NCBI RefSeq assembly: GCF_009727055.1
Contig: NC_052349.1
Coordinates: 34,590,134-34,654,133 of the forward strand
Origin: Benincasa hispida
Taxonomy: Eukaryota > Streptophyta > Magnoliopsida > Cucurbitales > Cucurbitaceae
Direction of reading: 5' to 3'
Length of the DNA stretch: 64,000 nucleotides
The translations under genes were made by a program, and so were the position numbers. Positions 23,677 to 34,361 of the stretch are shown in pieces. Each line of letters begins with the position of its first letter. Within the stretch, counting starts at the first letter, position 1. A model generated the notes under the pieces. It saw only the letters and a list, made by a program, of their open reading frames with translations. It searched no databases and had not been told where the DNA came from.

Positions 23677-23916
23677 TTTTCAACTTCAGCCTTGAACTTT
23701 TTTAACTTTTTAAAGGATTCTGATTTATGTTACATTAAATAAACGTACCCATACCTCGAATAATCATCAGTAAAAGTGATGAAGTACTCGTAGCCTTCCT
23801 TAGCTTGCACATTCATCAGACCACAAAGGTCTGAATGCACTAACTCTAGAAGCTCTTTGGTCCTATAACTTTTTCCAGTAAAAGGTCTTTTAGTCTTTTA
23901 GTCATTTTGCCTTTAA
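23677..23916 (-). pseudogene. Copia integrase fragment (continuation)
   Basis: It continues the integrase frame interrupted at 20686 and matches about 36330-36560 of the other minus-strand copy: the TTTTCAACTTCAGC block, then the AATAATCATCAGTAAAAGTG block, and the gag-pre-integrase end near TTTTTCCAGTAAAAGGTC. Several small insertions break the frame, for example the duplicated TTTTAGTC near 23890. Confidence 0.7.
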
Positions 23917-24003
23917 GCAATGATACCTCAGCGAGGCAGGAGAAAAGTCACCGCTGGGGTGATCAAGTGCCCCTTCCCTGGGATAAGACAATCTCAACCA
24001 TTT
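23917..24003 (-). mobile_element. Copia leader fragment after internal deletion
   Basis: 'CAATGATACCTCAGCGAGGCAGG' and 'GGGGTGATCAAGTGCCCC' match 40236-40320, which lies in the untranslated leader upstream of gag. Here it follows gag-pre-integrase sequence directly, so gag and protease were deleted. The match fades at about 24003. Confidence 0.65.
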
Positions 24004-24141
24004 CAAATGAGTGTTAAGAATATTTAGACGAAAAGTAAGTATGTAGTTGAAAAGTATGTAACATATAAAAAAACAAAATGAAACAAAAAATTCCTAGAAT
24101 ATTTTCCAGCAAGAATTAGTAAAAAATAGAGATTGTTATCT

Positions 24142-24231
24142 GATGATCCAAATTTAGATGAATTGAAAATGAAATTATTGAAGAAATGTGGTGATATTCC
24201 ATTGGCTGCTAAGATGATTAGAAAGATTTAA
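24142..24231 (+). pseudogene. NB-ARC (NBS-LRR resistance protein) fragment
   Basis: A 29-codon frame ending in TAA contains LDELKMKLLKKCGDIPLAAKM. This resembles the GLPLA region of plant NB-ARC domains, where a helix ending '..IVKKCGG' leads into 'LPLAAKVLG'. Such proteins are intracellular immune receptors and this segment follows the nucleotide-binding part of the domain. No P-loop, kinase-2 or LRR sequence is visible nearby, so only a relic exists. The short length means chance similarity cannot be excluded. Confidence 0.5.
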
Positions 24232-24419
24232 TTAAAAAAAATCATTACATAGTAAAAGTATAGGGCAATAATAGGAAGAAGAAGAAAAAAAAGAAGATGA
24301 TAATGAAATTCATGGAGAAAAATTAGGAATCAAAAGTTTTGATTTCTCTATGGTTTCTCATTTTATTTAATCATATTTCTACCAGAAATGTGATGGGTTA
24401 ATTATTGTTCATTGCCAAC

Positions 24420-24447
24420 AAAGAAAGAAAGAAAGAAAGAAAGAAAA
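24420..24447 (+). repeat. (AAAG)n microsatellite
   Basis: About six AAAG units in an otherwise AT-rich, gene-free stretch (24232-24820). Confidence 0.9.
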
Positions 24448-24840
24448 ATTTTAGCAATTAAAAAAAATTACAGTTTATATTTTATTCAAACAAAAGTGGG
24501 TAAAATTATTGAATAAAAAAGTTACAAAACACAAATAGTAAAAGAATATAAAAAAAAAAAAATGTATTAGATATCTCAGACATATGAACTCAACTGTACA
24601 CCTCAAATTCATACATATGAATTTAGACCAAATAATTTTTTACTCCAAAGATAGATATATGGACTTTATAGTCATATAAACTCCAAACATTTTATATCAA
24701 TTCAGCCTCCCAAACCGGTTAATGTAAACCCAACTTGTATTTAATTCCTCACTGTGACTTCAATTTCGGCGAAGTTGGTGAGTTCTTTTTCGAGAGAGAG
24801 AAAAAAAAGTGAAAAATCCATTTTTCATTTAATAACATGG

Positions 24841-24849
24841 ACACGTGGC
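24841..24849 (+). promoter_or_regulatory. G-box / ABRE-like element
   Basis: ACACGTGGC contains the CACGTG core bound by plant bZIP and bHLH factors and fits the abscisic-acid response consensus. It lies 119 bp upstream of the cysteine-rich peptide ATG, so it is in the promoter or 5' UTR. Function is inferred from the motif only. Confidence 0.45.
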
Positions 24850-24967
24850 GGATATGTAGGTGGGAAATTCAAAGTTCATTGAATAAAAAGTTGCTTTACC
24901 AATTTTTATTACGCAGAAACAAAGTAAATAGAAGTACTTCTGATCTGAAGACTGAACAGAGGCAGCG

Positions 24968-27263
24968 ATGGAGAAATCTGCGGTGGCGGCGGCAATTTTG
25001 TGCTTCTTCCTACTTTCTGCGGTGGCGGTGCCGGTGCTGGTTTCAGCCGACGCTGCTGACTGCATCGACGGCTGTTTCACCGCTTGTGTCCAGAAAGACG
25101 GTGAGTTCTTTCTCTTTTTTAAAAAAAAAAATTCGGGTTTCTTCGTATCTCAATTCTCAAATTGAGCCCTAGTTTCTTTAGAGAAAAGTATTGGGTTATT
25201 AACTTATTATTTTTCTTTAATTTCTGAAATTAAGTACAGTGATTTTTTCCAGCGATTCATTATTGGTAAAGAAATTTGTTTATTGTTTAAATATATTTAA
25301 GTTGGTATAAATATAAATATTATATTATAGCCAGTCTGGAGAAAAAAACCTTCAACAACACAAAATTGATTTGCTTCTAAACTAGAGAAAAATTGCGAAT
25401 CAACGAATCAGATAAATTCTACCTTGTAAAAAATTATTATAATCACACAGGCTTCAATTACAAGTCCACTGCATCATACCAATCAACCATTGAACTAGTA
25501 TATCAAACGTAAGTTGCGTTTGGTTTAATTTTAAGATAATTGTAAATATAGCAATCAAACTCAAAATATTAAGGAGATATGGTATAATATAATTTATAAA
25601 TATGACAAAATTTAGATAGAAAATATATAGTAAGTAGAACTTTCGATCATATCGTTATTAGGAGTTTATCATAATAACTATATTATTGGTAAGAGTCTAT
25701 CAGCGGTATTTAGATAGAGAACATATAGTAAGTAGAGTCTTTCGACCATATCGTTAGTATGAGTCTATCATAGAATTTATCAGCGGTAGAAGTTCATTAA
25801 TGATAGACTTTGCTATATTTATAATTTTTGTTAAGAATGTTGTCATATACTTAAAATTATTATCCCTAAAAATGTTACAAATTACCATTATCTTGACTTG
25901 TTAAATGTTTAATTTTGAAAATAACTTATTTTAAAATAGTATTTTAAATAATTTTTATCAAAATAAAAATAACTTTTTGGAAAAATATATATATTTTTAG
26001 TCAATCCGATGTACTTTTCTTTTCTTTTTTTTTTTGTGTGGGACAACTGACAAGTACTACTACTCTAGTAATATTTTGTTACGATGAGAATATAACTCTT
26101 CCAAAATAAAACCTGAAGTGAATATTAAGGGCTCTGTTTGATAACTTTCATCTTTTTTGTTTTCCATTTTTAAATTATGCTTGTGGTTGCTCAGGTTCTT
26201 TACCTTTTTATTTTTGAAATTATACATGTCAGTCTTACAAGTTCTTCACCAAAGCACTCTCATGGATTAGAAAATTTTAAGATAAAATTATTAAAAATAT
26301 TTACAAAGTATAGCAAAATTTTGAAATTATGAATGATAGACGTTAATATACACTAATAGACTTCTATCAGTATCTAATCAGTGTCTATCAACGACACTGA
26401 TAAACTACTAAAAATATTTACAAGTCTATAAGTATCTATCAACGTCACTGATAGAAATCTATCAGTATCTATCAGCGTCTATTATTGATAGTTTTAAAAT
26501 TTTGCTATGTTAGGTAAATATTTTGATTCATTTTTCTATATTTATAAACAGTTCTTTTTAATTTATTTTTTGTTAATTCCTATACTTTCAAAATATTTAT
26601 TTTGCTATCTATACTTTAGTTCAATTTGATCTCCATACTTTAGGAATGTTTATTTTGTTTCCGTTGTACTTCAATTTTGGTATCTTAATTTTTCTATTTT
26701 TAATAAGTGACCATTACGGTTCCTACAAATGAAATTGAGAATAAAAAGAAAAGAACCAAAATGTTTTCTTTTAAAAAATATAAAAATCAAAATAAATTTT
26801 TCATTAGCATAGTGACAAAAAAATGAACAAAATAAAAATAAAAGTATGTGGAGTATATGAATCAAAATAAATCAAATTAAAAAATAGGGATAAGTAGGGT
26901 TTAAATGGGTAAAATAAATGAAAATATTGTATAGATTTAATTTAAAAATGATGAGTAATTGGTGTGCAGCGAGGCTGACGCAGCGTTGTGAGGGCAAGTG
27001 TAGAATTAAGTGCGGTCCAGGTATTTATTTATTGCAATTAACTTCTTTTTTAATTTAATTCTATATTTTATCATTTCTTTAACCATATTTCTATTCATTT
27101 TCCCTATAATTTAATTATTGATGTGATATGAAAGTTGATACTTAGGTCTCTTTTATGATTTGAATATCACTTGAAAATCATGAGAATGATAAAATATAAA
27201 TGGCAGGTGCTAGTTCCATTATTATTATTATTATTATTCTAATAAATTCTTTTATCGTTCATC

Positions 27264-27321
<58 letters not shown>

Positions 27322-27982
27322 CATGATTGTTCTTCCAAATAAAGAAGCTTATCTTTTTATTTTGAGAATTGGATTTTTATCATCTTTTGAATAAAAAGGT
27401 TAAAAATTGAATTTGTAGAAGTTGGGTTTTGTTTAGTTTTTTTTTTTTTTTTAAAATTAAATTCATAAACACTACTTTCATATGTAGGTTTTTCTTTTTT
27501 CTTTTTTAATTAATTTTTCAGAGATTTTTTTGGAAGTTTTTTTTGCCATTTTTTAAAGAAAAAGGTATTGAAATTTTATTTTTTTTAAAAAAAAAAACAG
27601 ATCTTGAAAATGTATTTTGTTTTTAGAATTTAGTCATGAATTGACTGATCATACCCTTTAAAATAAGATATGTCATGTAATAAATAGTAGATTACATGAG
27701 TGATTTTATTATATTTAGTTGGTTTTTGTATAATGGAGTATTGAGATTTTATCTTCCTTTTTTTTTCTTTTTGAAATTCTATAATATTTGGGGTTAAAGA
27801 GAATTTGAACCTCTATATAACGTGTTGGTCGAAAGTTTATGTCTAAACTAGTTGAGCGATTTCGTTAAATTGTGTCAAACCAACCTTGATTTTGAAACGA
27901 CATAGCTTGCTTCATTAGAAATAATTAAGGATGTAAAAATGTGATTGCAGATAACGAAGTTGACGAAAATATTACTCGTTGA
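24968..27982 (+). CDS. Secreted six-cysteine thionin-like peptide, three exons
   Basis: Exons 24968-25100, 26970-27020 and 27951-27982 join in frame with canonical GT..AG borders to give a 71-residue protein ending in TGA. Residues 1 to about 27 form a signal peptide: charged start, a hydrophobic core rich in A, V and L, and a VSA cleavage-like site. The mature part has six cysteines at 32, 36, 40, 51, 55 and 59, i.e. C-x3-C-x3-C-x10-C-x3-C-x3-C, followed by an acidic tail (DNEVDEN). Two C-x3-C-x3-C runs suggest a disulfide-linked helical hairpin, as in plant thionin-like and alpha-hairpinin peptides; these are usually extracellular and defence-related. That role is inference. The start is the first ATG in frame with the signal peptide; an ATG at 24837 opens an unrelated frame. 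Intron 1 is 1.9 kb and contains two MITE-like repeats. Polyadenylation signals follow at 27992 and 28040. Confidence 0.8.
25600..25835. repeat. TATCA-type MITE-like repeat (intron 1)
   Basis: Ends resemble an inverted pair (ATAAATATGACAAAATTTAG left, CTTTGCTATATTTAT right). The inside carries repeated TCTATCAGCGG / TTCGACCATATCG words. It lies within intron 1 of the cysteine-rich peptide gene. Confidence 0.5.
26299..26519. repeat. TATCA-type MITE-like repeat (intron 1)
   Basis: Inverted ends ATTTACAAAGTATAGCAAAATTT and AAATTTTGCTATGTTAGGTAAAT (26299 and about 26497) enclose many TCTATCAGTGTCTATCA words. Same family as 50505-50640 and 54347-54489. No coding capacity; a short non-autonomous DNA element is the likely class. 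Confidence 0.65.
27217..27321 (+). repeat. (ATT)n microsatellite, two runs
   Basis: Runs of ATT/TAT at about 27217-27238 and 27266-27321 inside intron 2 of the cysteine-rich peptide gene. The poly-isoleucine frame across it is an artefact. Confidence 0.95.
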
Positions 27983-27991
27983 GACACATCA

Positions 27992-28045
27992 AATAAAAAA
28001 GGGCATCAATGTTGCGAGAAACTTACCTCCTTCTGTTGTAATAAA
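27992..28045 (+). terminator. Poly(A) signals of the cysteine-rich peptide gene
   Basis: AATAAA occurs at 27992-27997 and 28040-28045, 10 and 58 bp after the stop codon. Either could direct 3'-end formation. Confidence 0.5.
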
Positions 28046-28199
28046 GAAAGATGAGGAAAAATAGTACATGTATGTCATAAACCAATGCTTTTTTTCCCAC
28101 ATGTTGCATTTTATAAAAATGCTCCTTTTGTGGGATATGTGTTGTTTTTTCCTTTTGCATTTGAATTAAACCATATTGTTTGGTATTGTGGGAGATCAA

Positions 28200-30900
28200 T
28201 TTCAGTCTAACATTGAGGAGGTGTTGGGAGAGTTGAGTTGGTTGGGAAAAAACGTCAATCTAGAGAAAATAAAAACGGTGAATTTAAAATCTGTCGTTTT
28301 ACTTCCTCTCAACACTCCCTAAATCGGTGTGTTTTCTTTAACTCTCTTCTTAACTCCCTCGTTATCCTCCTCTGTCATTTCTCTATCTCATCTTCTCTTT
28401 TCTTCATCGGTCTGTTCTCTTTGTCTCCTCTGTTTCTCTTCCTCATATTTTCTCTTCTCGCTCGATCGTATGGATTTTTTCTTGTTAAACCGTTCTTTGC
28501 TCTTCTATGTATATTTTCTAGGGTTGTTTTGTGGTTTTTTTCTAAGATCTATGTCGTGTGTGGTTATTTATTGTAGATCCAATTGTTTTTATTCTTCGCC
28601 GTTTGTTTGTTTAGATTTACTTTTTTTGGAAGTTTCTGTTGTGGGCCTTGGATTTGTCTTCTCCCTTTTTTTTTTTTTTTGGTGGTCGATGATCTTTTTT
28701 TCCAATATATCACTTGTGTTCCAAAATTCGTATTAAAACATTTGAGTTCGATTTAAAATTCATGTTTTCCTATTTTTGCTTTAGTTAATTCATTCTTTGT
28801 TCTGTTTCTATCTTTTGCGTTGATCTGTATTATTAAAAAAATATACATCTAAATCATCTTTATTTGTTTCAGTCCACTAATTATTTATTTATGTTTTGTG
28901 TTTTTAGTTAATTGAACTTCTTTTTTTGTTTTCTTGTCCATATATTGAAATTGATGTTGATTTTGTTTATTGGAGTTGGAATTTTCTGTTTTTGTTTAAA
29001 ATTGAAATATGTTTTTGTTTCAATTTTTCTGTTTTTCATATGTTGATTTTATTTATTGGAGTTGGATTTTTTCATAAGTAACTGAAGGTTAGAAAGTGAT
29101 TGTCAGATAGAAGGAAAAATGTTCATTTTATAGGAATATAATATGTTTTGATGGAAAAATATAATTATTTTGTAGTTGAGTGTTCAAATTGTGTGATTAA
29201 AATTAAATATGTTTCATTTTTCAAAAAGTGAATAAAAATGTTGTCCAATTTTTAAAATTATTCGGTGTACGTGTTTGTGTGCTGAGTATTCGTGTCTAAT
29301 TATAATTTATTTGGAATATGTTTGGTATTTAGAAATGGAGAAATTATGTTATGTTATTGAAAAATTGAATTCAAAATTTTGTATCTAGTATACAAATACT
29401 TTATAGAGAATTTGTTATATTTTCATAATGGGAAAAAATTGAAAGTTTTTTGTTTGACTTAAAAAAGTTAAGAAAATATTAGAAAAATATGTGTATAGTT
29501 GAAAATTAAAATTAATCATAGTAAAAACAAAAAATTCAAAAATTAATTTCATTTGAAAAAATTGTACCAAATATTTCAATTCAACTCAATTTTGCACTTC
29601 AAATATGGATTTTCATATTCAATTCAGCACTCCGATAATAATCAACTCAATTTTACATCTAAGATATAGACAATTTGATTCTTCAGACAATAATTATCGA
29701 TTCAACTTAACTTTGTGTACCAATGTTTCAATTTCACACATGTAAACTTGAGAGGGACTTTGACAATCAAAATCTATTAAAGTAGATGTTGCAATTCTTA
29801 AAAAGAAATATTGTGGAACTTTGAATTTCTTAACATGACTAGGAATTTTGAGAAATATTGTACCTATTTCTCCAAGGGTAAAAAATTCCATTTGTAAATA
29901 AAAAGAACCATTTTTTTTCTTTTAATATTGTGACTTGAATTCCAAGTAAAGCAGCTGACTGAATTTATATTAATATTTGTATTTTATTGTACAGAATTTA
30001 TGTTTGAACTATAGGAAAAATCATAGTTGAATTAAATAAAATATGTATGATCGACTAAGAGGATAAATGTTTTTCTAGTATAATATTAAGGGGAGAAATT
30101 TATCTATTGGTTGTTTATATGTATTGTATGCCAATGTCAATAAATGTTTGAATTTTTTAATTAATTCGAATTAGATAAATTAATTATTAAGGTTTCATTG
30201 AATAACCATTTGGCTCCTAAATTTTTTGCTCTACCAATGTTTTCAAAAATCAAGTCTTGAAAATAATAATAATAAACAAAAGTATTTTTAAAAATTTATT
30301 CTTGCTTTTAGAATTTGACTAATAATTTAAGTTTTTTCCATAATAATAATGTGAAATCTTAATATGAAATTTAAGAAAAAATACGTATAAATTTCAAAAA
30401 AAATAGAAATAATAACAAATATATAACTTTTCAAAAGAACAATCACGAAAGCGGATTTTTTTTCTTTAAAAAACTATAAAATGTTAACCTACTCTTGATA
30501 TATATGTGTAAGCACCCTCTAATCATTAAGGAGGTCAATTATATTCTAATTAGTCAACTTATAGTTCTGATAGAAAATAATTAGATAACTTAAATAATAA
30601 TAAGCAGTATTAATCCTAAGAATCACTAATTAAGCAATATATACATTGATTAGCTGTGGTTTACTGGTACATTAACATATTTTGATGGATATGTTGTATT
30701 GTTTTTAATTAACTGTTGAATGCATAATATTTTATCTAAATCAAAAGTATAGTATTGTTTGCACGAGAATTAGATAAAGGAAATATCATTTATTCATAAA
30801 TTTGATTTTATTGATTGGTAGTAGTATTATCATTTTTAATGTATTATTATCTCATACTTTCTCTCCAGTAGACCTTGATCTTATGGTTGACGAGTTTGTT
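28200..30900. other. Gene-free, AT-rich; CT-rich leader-like block at 28310-28480
   Basis: The CT-rich stretch (CTCTCTT, TCTTCTC, CCTCTGT words) followed by T-rich sequence looks like a plant 5' UTR and its first intron. No coding exon with recognisable protein follows before 30900. It could be the start of a lost gene or chance. From 28740 to 30900 I see only AT-rich sequence. Confidence 0.35.
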
Positions 30901-30924
30901 CAGTTAGATTGACATATCATCATT

Positions 30925-31879
30925 GCACTGATTAAGAGATAGAGGCCAAAGACGCATACATTTCACGTGCCTATTAGAGAGTGCATTATCATGTTACAAA
31001 ACACAGAAGTATTGTTTAGGTGACCTGTTGACGACGAGCCTGTTACTGGAATAATGCATGATGATTAGCTGAATATTTGTCAAATACTACTCAGTGTGAC
31101 CCACCTACTCATAAAATCAAAGGATCTAGATTAAGTTTAACATGGCTAGGGGCACAATTTTTAGGGTTTGATGATCATGCAAAAGAGGAAGTTGTCATGA
31201 GATATACACGAGTACACACTACAGCTGATAGATGGAAGTTTGTTTTCTGACAAATCAAGGCACTTCGTGCACTTCATGTTCCTACCTTTGTTAGCCAATC
31301 TCCATGAAGGGAGACAATATTCTTGGAGTGGAGCATATTTGACATGACTGTAAAGATAGCTATGCAAAGCAACAAAACCTGACGGTCGGAAAATCGTTGA
31401 GCATCTAATACTTCTGCAATTATGGGCTTGGGAATGATTTACAACAATAGCTCCACAGCTCCGACATGTTAATGATTACCAATTAGTTAGACGAGCCTAC
31501 AGTTCTCGGTATGTTAATTTAATTTAATTTAATTTAACCAATATTTTTTATATGACTGATATGGTTAATTTAAAATCTAAAAATGTTGATTTAATTATGT
31601 AGGTGGAGAGACCAACTTTGTGCAACTAGGTCAGCTACACATGTAGTGAGTCGATATAGATATATGTTTGATTTGCTTCAACCTAATCAGGTACGTAAAT
31701 ACTGAACCCAATTGAAATTTTTATACATATATTTTATTTATTTGTCTTTAATATTTCCAATATAATATGGTATGCTTCAAATTATTTGGGAGCCTTACAA
31801 AGCTATTATGGACATTTTGCCCAATTTTTGTACGATCGATTAAGAGATATGGTGGATAATAAGTCCTCTCATATGTTTT
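30925..31879 (+). pseudogene. Plant mobile domain (PMD) protein, 5' part
   Basis: Translated pieces in order match the PMD fold found in MAIN-like proteins and in many transposon-derived plant genes: 'IIIALIKR.RPKTHTFHVPI.ECIIMLQ', 'EVLFR.PVDDEPVTG', 'HEGRQYSWSGAYLT', 'LILLQLWAWE' and 'TTIAPQLRHVNDYQLVRRAY'. Exon-like borders fit GT..AG introns at 31509-31602 and from 31691; the acceptor near 31770 is damaged. At least eight in-frame stops (tryptophan, arginine or glutamine codons turned to TAG/TGA) and a frameshift near 31205 show it is dead. The reading stops at 31879 in 'SPLICF', exactly where an LTR begins, and resumes at 47898 with 'HISEWHLPNR'. PMD genes are thought to silence transposons or to be carried by them. 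Confidence 0.75.
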
Positions 31880-33597
31880 TGAGGAATCAAATTCCCGCAG
31901 AAGCATGTGAATGCCTTGCATTTAGAGAATCGTTTTTATGGAAATAAAAATAGTAAAATGAAACATGCATTTGTAGGATAAACAATCAAAGAAAACCATA
32001 AGCATGCTAGAAAAGAGGAAGAAGAGAAGAAATTAAAACTTACCTTTGTTGATTCTTCTAGCTTTCCTCTTCCACAGTTAGCAACGATCTCGAACTTCTC
32101 CAATGAAGATGAATACCACCAACAAAGTTACCTTGCTATTCTCTAGGATTCCACCCTTGGAAAAGTGGTCTCTAAGAACTTTTGAGGAGGAAAAGAATAT
32201 AGAATTTCTAGAAAAAAGTTAGAGAGAAGGTGGAGCTTGAAGGTTAGGATTTTTTGTGTAATGAAAAAAAAAATCCCTTACCCTAAATGACTATAAAGAT
32301 ATATTTATATGGAGAAGGGTTAACCCTCTCCAAGAATTTTTCTTTATGCCCTTAGTGCTTATTAATTAAATAACCCTTATTTAATTAATTTGGTACATTA
32401 ATTAAATAACCATATATTAAATCCTATTTAATATACATTTAATTAATTATCATAAATATCATATATTTATGCTAATCTCCAATCTATATTATTTCTTAAT
32501 CAATTAAATAACTATATTAAATCATATTTAATATGGAGTTAATTAACATATAAATATCACATATTTATATGTATACATGAATCTAATTCATATGGATCTA
32601 ATATTTTGAATCTTATTCAAATATATCTCTCTTACATAATTTGGATTATAGATCACATTTTTAATTAACCATTATATATTAATCTCATTTGATTTAAACA
32701 ACTTAAATAATTCCTCATTATTATCCTTTAGCGAGCTAACGAGGGGACCTTATGGACCTATAGATTAGAAGCTCCAATGATATGAGATTAATTGGTTAAA
32801 CTCCATTAATCCAATTAATCAATATTCATTAACTAGTGATAACTCTACTAAAGACCGATAGTTGCACTCTCTGCACTATAAGTATATTTTTGTGTCCATG
32901 GATATAACCAATCAACAGAACGATGACCCTTCAAAAATGCTCACAACTATAGTTGGGTCAAAATATTGTTTTACCTCTGCAGTTACATCTAACTCCTCAA
33001 GTACCACTGGCCCCTCTAATGAATAAACAATTTATAGTCAAACTATAAACTAGCACCTCTTGGGTCAATGAGAGGTTGAGGTCTCATTGTTCAAGACCCA
33101 GAACCATCTATTAAGGGATCAATTTATCTATTTTCTCAAGGAATGAGAATGAGTGAATTTCATCTTGTGCAGTTGTGTTCTCGGCTCCTAATCTAACTAA
33201 TCCTTAAAATGGTAGGCTCATTGAGTCGGTTATCATGACCACTCTCACCCATACATATCAAAGGATTGTCGTCATAAATAGAAGTTCATAACTCATTCAA
33301 GATTAAGGTCAAGTCTCCTATGGTCATCCTAGTGAAATATTAGTTTCTTTAAGTAACGGTGTTATAAAGAGAAACTAATTATTTCGTGGTCCAATCTATG
33401 TATAAAGTCCTTTACACAGGATAATCCCACTCACATGTCTTTACATTAACAATGTGGTTCGTATTTTTTGTAACACTAACAATTACAAAGTGGGTTGTAT
33501 CCACAGTGTTACTAGGATGACACCCAATCTTCTTCCATTTACTCCAGACCTTTTAGGTTATTACTTGAACAAGAACCACTTGTATGTCAGCCACATA
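31880..33597 (-). mobile_element. Outermost copia LTR inside the PMD gene (main part)
   Basis: The left edge TGAGGAATC follows GTTTT of the PMD exon. The LTR runs in minus orientation with family landmarks (AAACTTACCTTTG near 32035; GTGTCCATGGATATAACC near 32890) up to about 33597. The first 105 bp of the same LTR lie at 47793-47897, with about 45 bp lost at the break. Together they make about 1.82 kb, the expected LTR size, so the outer element appears to be a single LTR later split by other insertions. Confidence 0.7.
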
Positions 33598-34226
33598 TTG
33601 TTCAGAGTGAACACTGACCCTGAAGTGGACTGCCAGCCATTTCTTAATGTTAGTAAGATACCCTACATCATTCCCAATGAGTAGGATATTGTCCACATAA
33701 AGTATTAGAAAAGCTACGTTATCGTTGATGATTTTCTTGTAAATACAAGGTTTATCAACATTTTGATCAAAACCAAAAGATTTGACCAGTGTATCAAATC
33801 TAATGTTCCAAGATCTAGATGCATGTTCAACCCATAAATGGATCAATTCAGTTTGTAAACTTTTTGCTCCTGACCTTGGACTATAAACCCTTCGGGCTGA
33901 GACATAAAGATATTTTCCTCAAGATTGCCATTAAAAAAAGCAGTCTTGACATCCATTTGCCATATCTCATAGTCATAATATGTGGCTATGAACAAGAAAA
34001 TTTTTATAGACTTAAGCATAGCAACAGAGGAAAAAGTTTCCTCATAGTCAACCCCTTCCTTTCGAGTATAACCCTTTGCTACAAGTCTAGCTTTGAAGAT
34101 ATGTACCTTTCTAGCTACATCTCTCTTTTTTTTTTTATAGATCCATTTACACCCTATGAGTTTGACCCCTTTAGGTAAATCTGAAGGAAATCTTTTGGAA
34201 AGAGAATCTTGAGCGGGAGCAGATCG
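33598..34226 (-). pseudogene. Copia reverse transcriptase fragment (element Q)
   Basis: Read on the minus strand it runs from 'GVKLIGCKWIYKKK' through 'DYEIWQMDVKTAFFNGNL' to 'VAFLILYVDNILLIGNDVGY'. The polymerase signature is YVDN (33689-33700) instead of the catalytic YVDD, so it would be inactive even if the frame were whole. It duplicates the region 34930-35456 of the next copy and thus comes from a separate element. It ends on one side at an LTR break and on the other at an LTR start. Confidence 0.75.
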
Positions 34227-34361
34227 TGTTGGGGTTGATGTCCTAAACTCTCATAGGGTCCTGTAGTTTATAAATACCTCTATGAACAAATGCTTGTGAT
34301 GTAATAATATGGGATATTTTCTTCACTATTGTCTATGAAATATGAGATATTTTATTTGCTT
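34227..34361 (+). mobile_element. Copia LTR start fragment
   Basis: TGTTGGGGTTGATGTCC opens a plus-strand LTR that stops after about 135 bp, within 'TTTATTTGC', and passes into polymerase sequence of the next copy. It marks a deletion joining pieces of two insertions. Confidence 0.65.

Noticed and set aside
24837..25172. 111-codon frame overlapping the peptide gene
   Set aside because: It is out of frame with the signal peptide and six-cysteine exons, and runs through the exon-intron border.
27200..27394. Poly-isoleucine frame
   Set aside because: Translation of an (ATT)n microsatellite inside an intron.
28238..28736. Hydrophobic, serine- and leucine-rich frames of 112 and 135 codons
   Set aside because: T/C-rich low-complexity DNA gives leucine, phenylalanine and serine in two overlapping frames; no domain and no codon structure.
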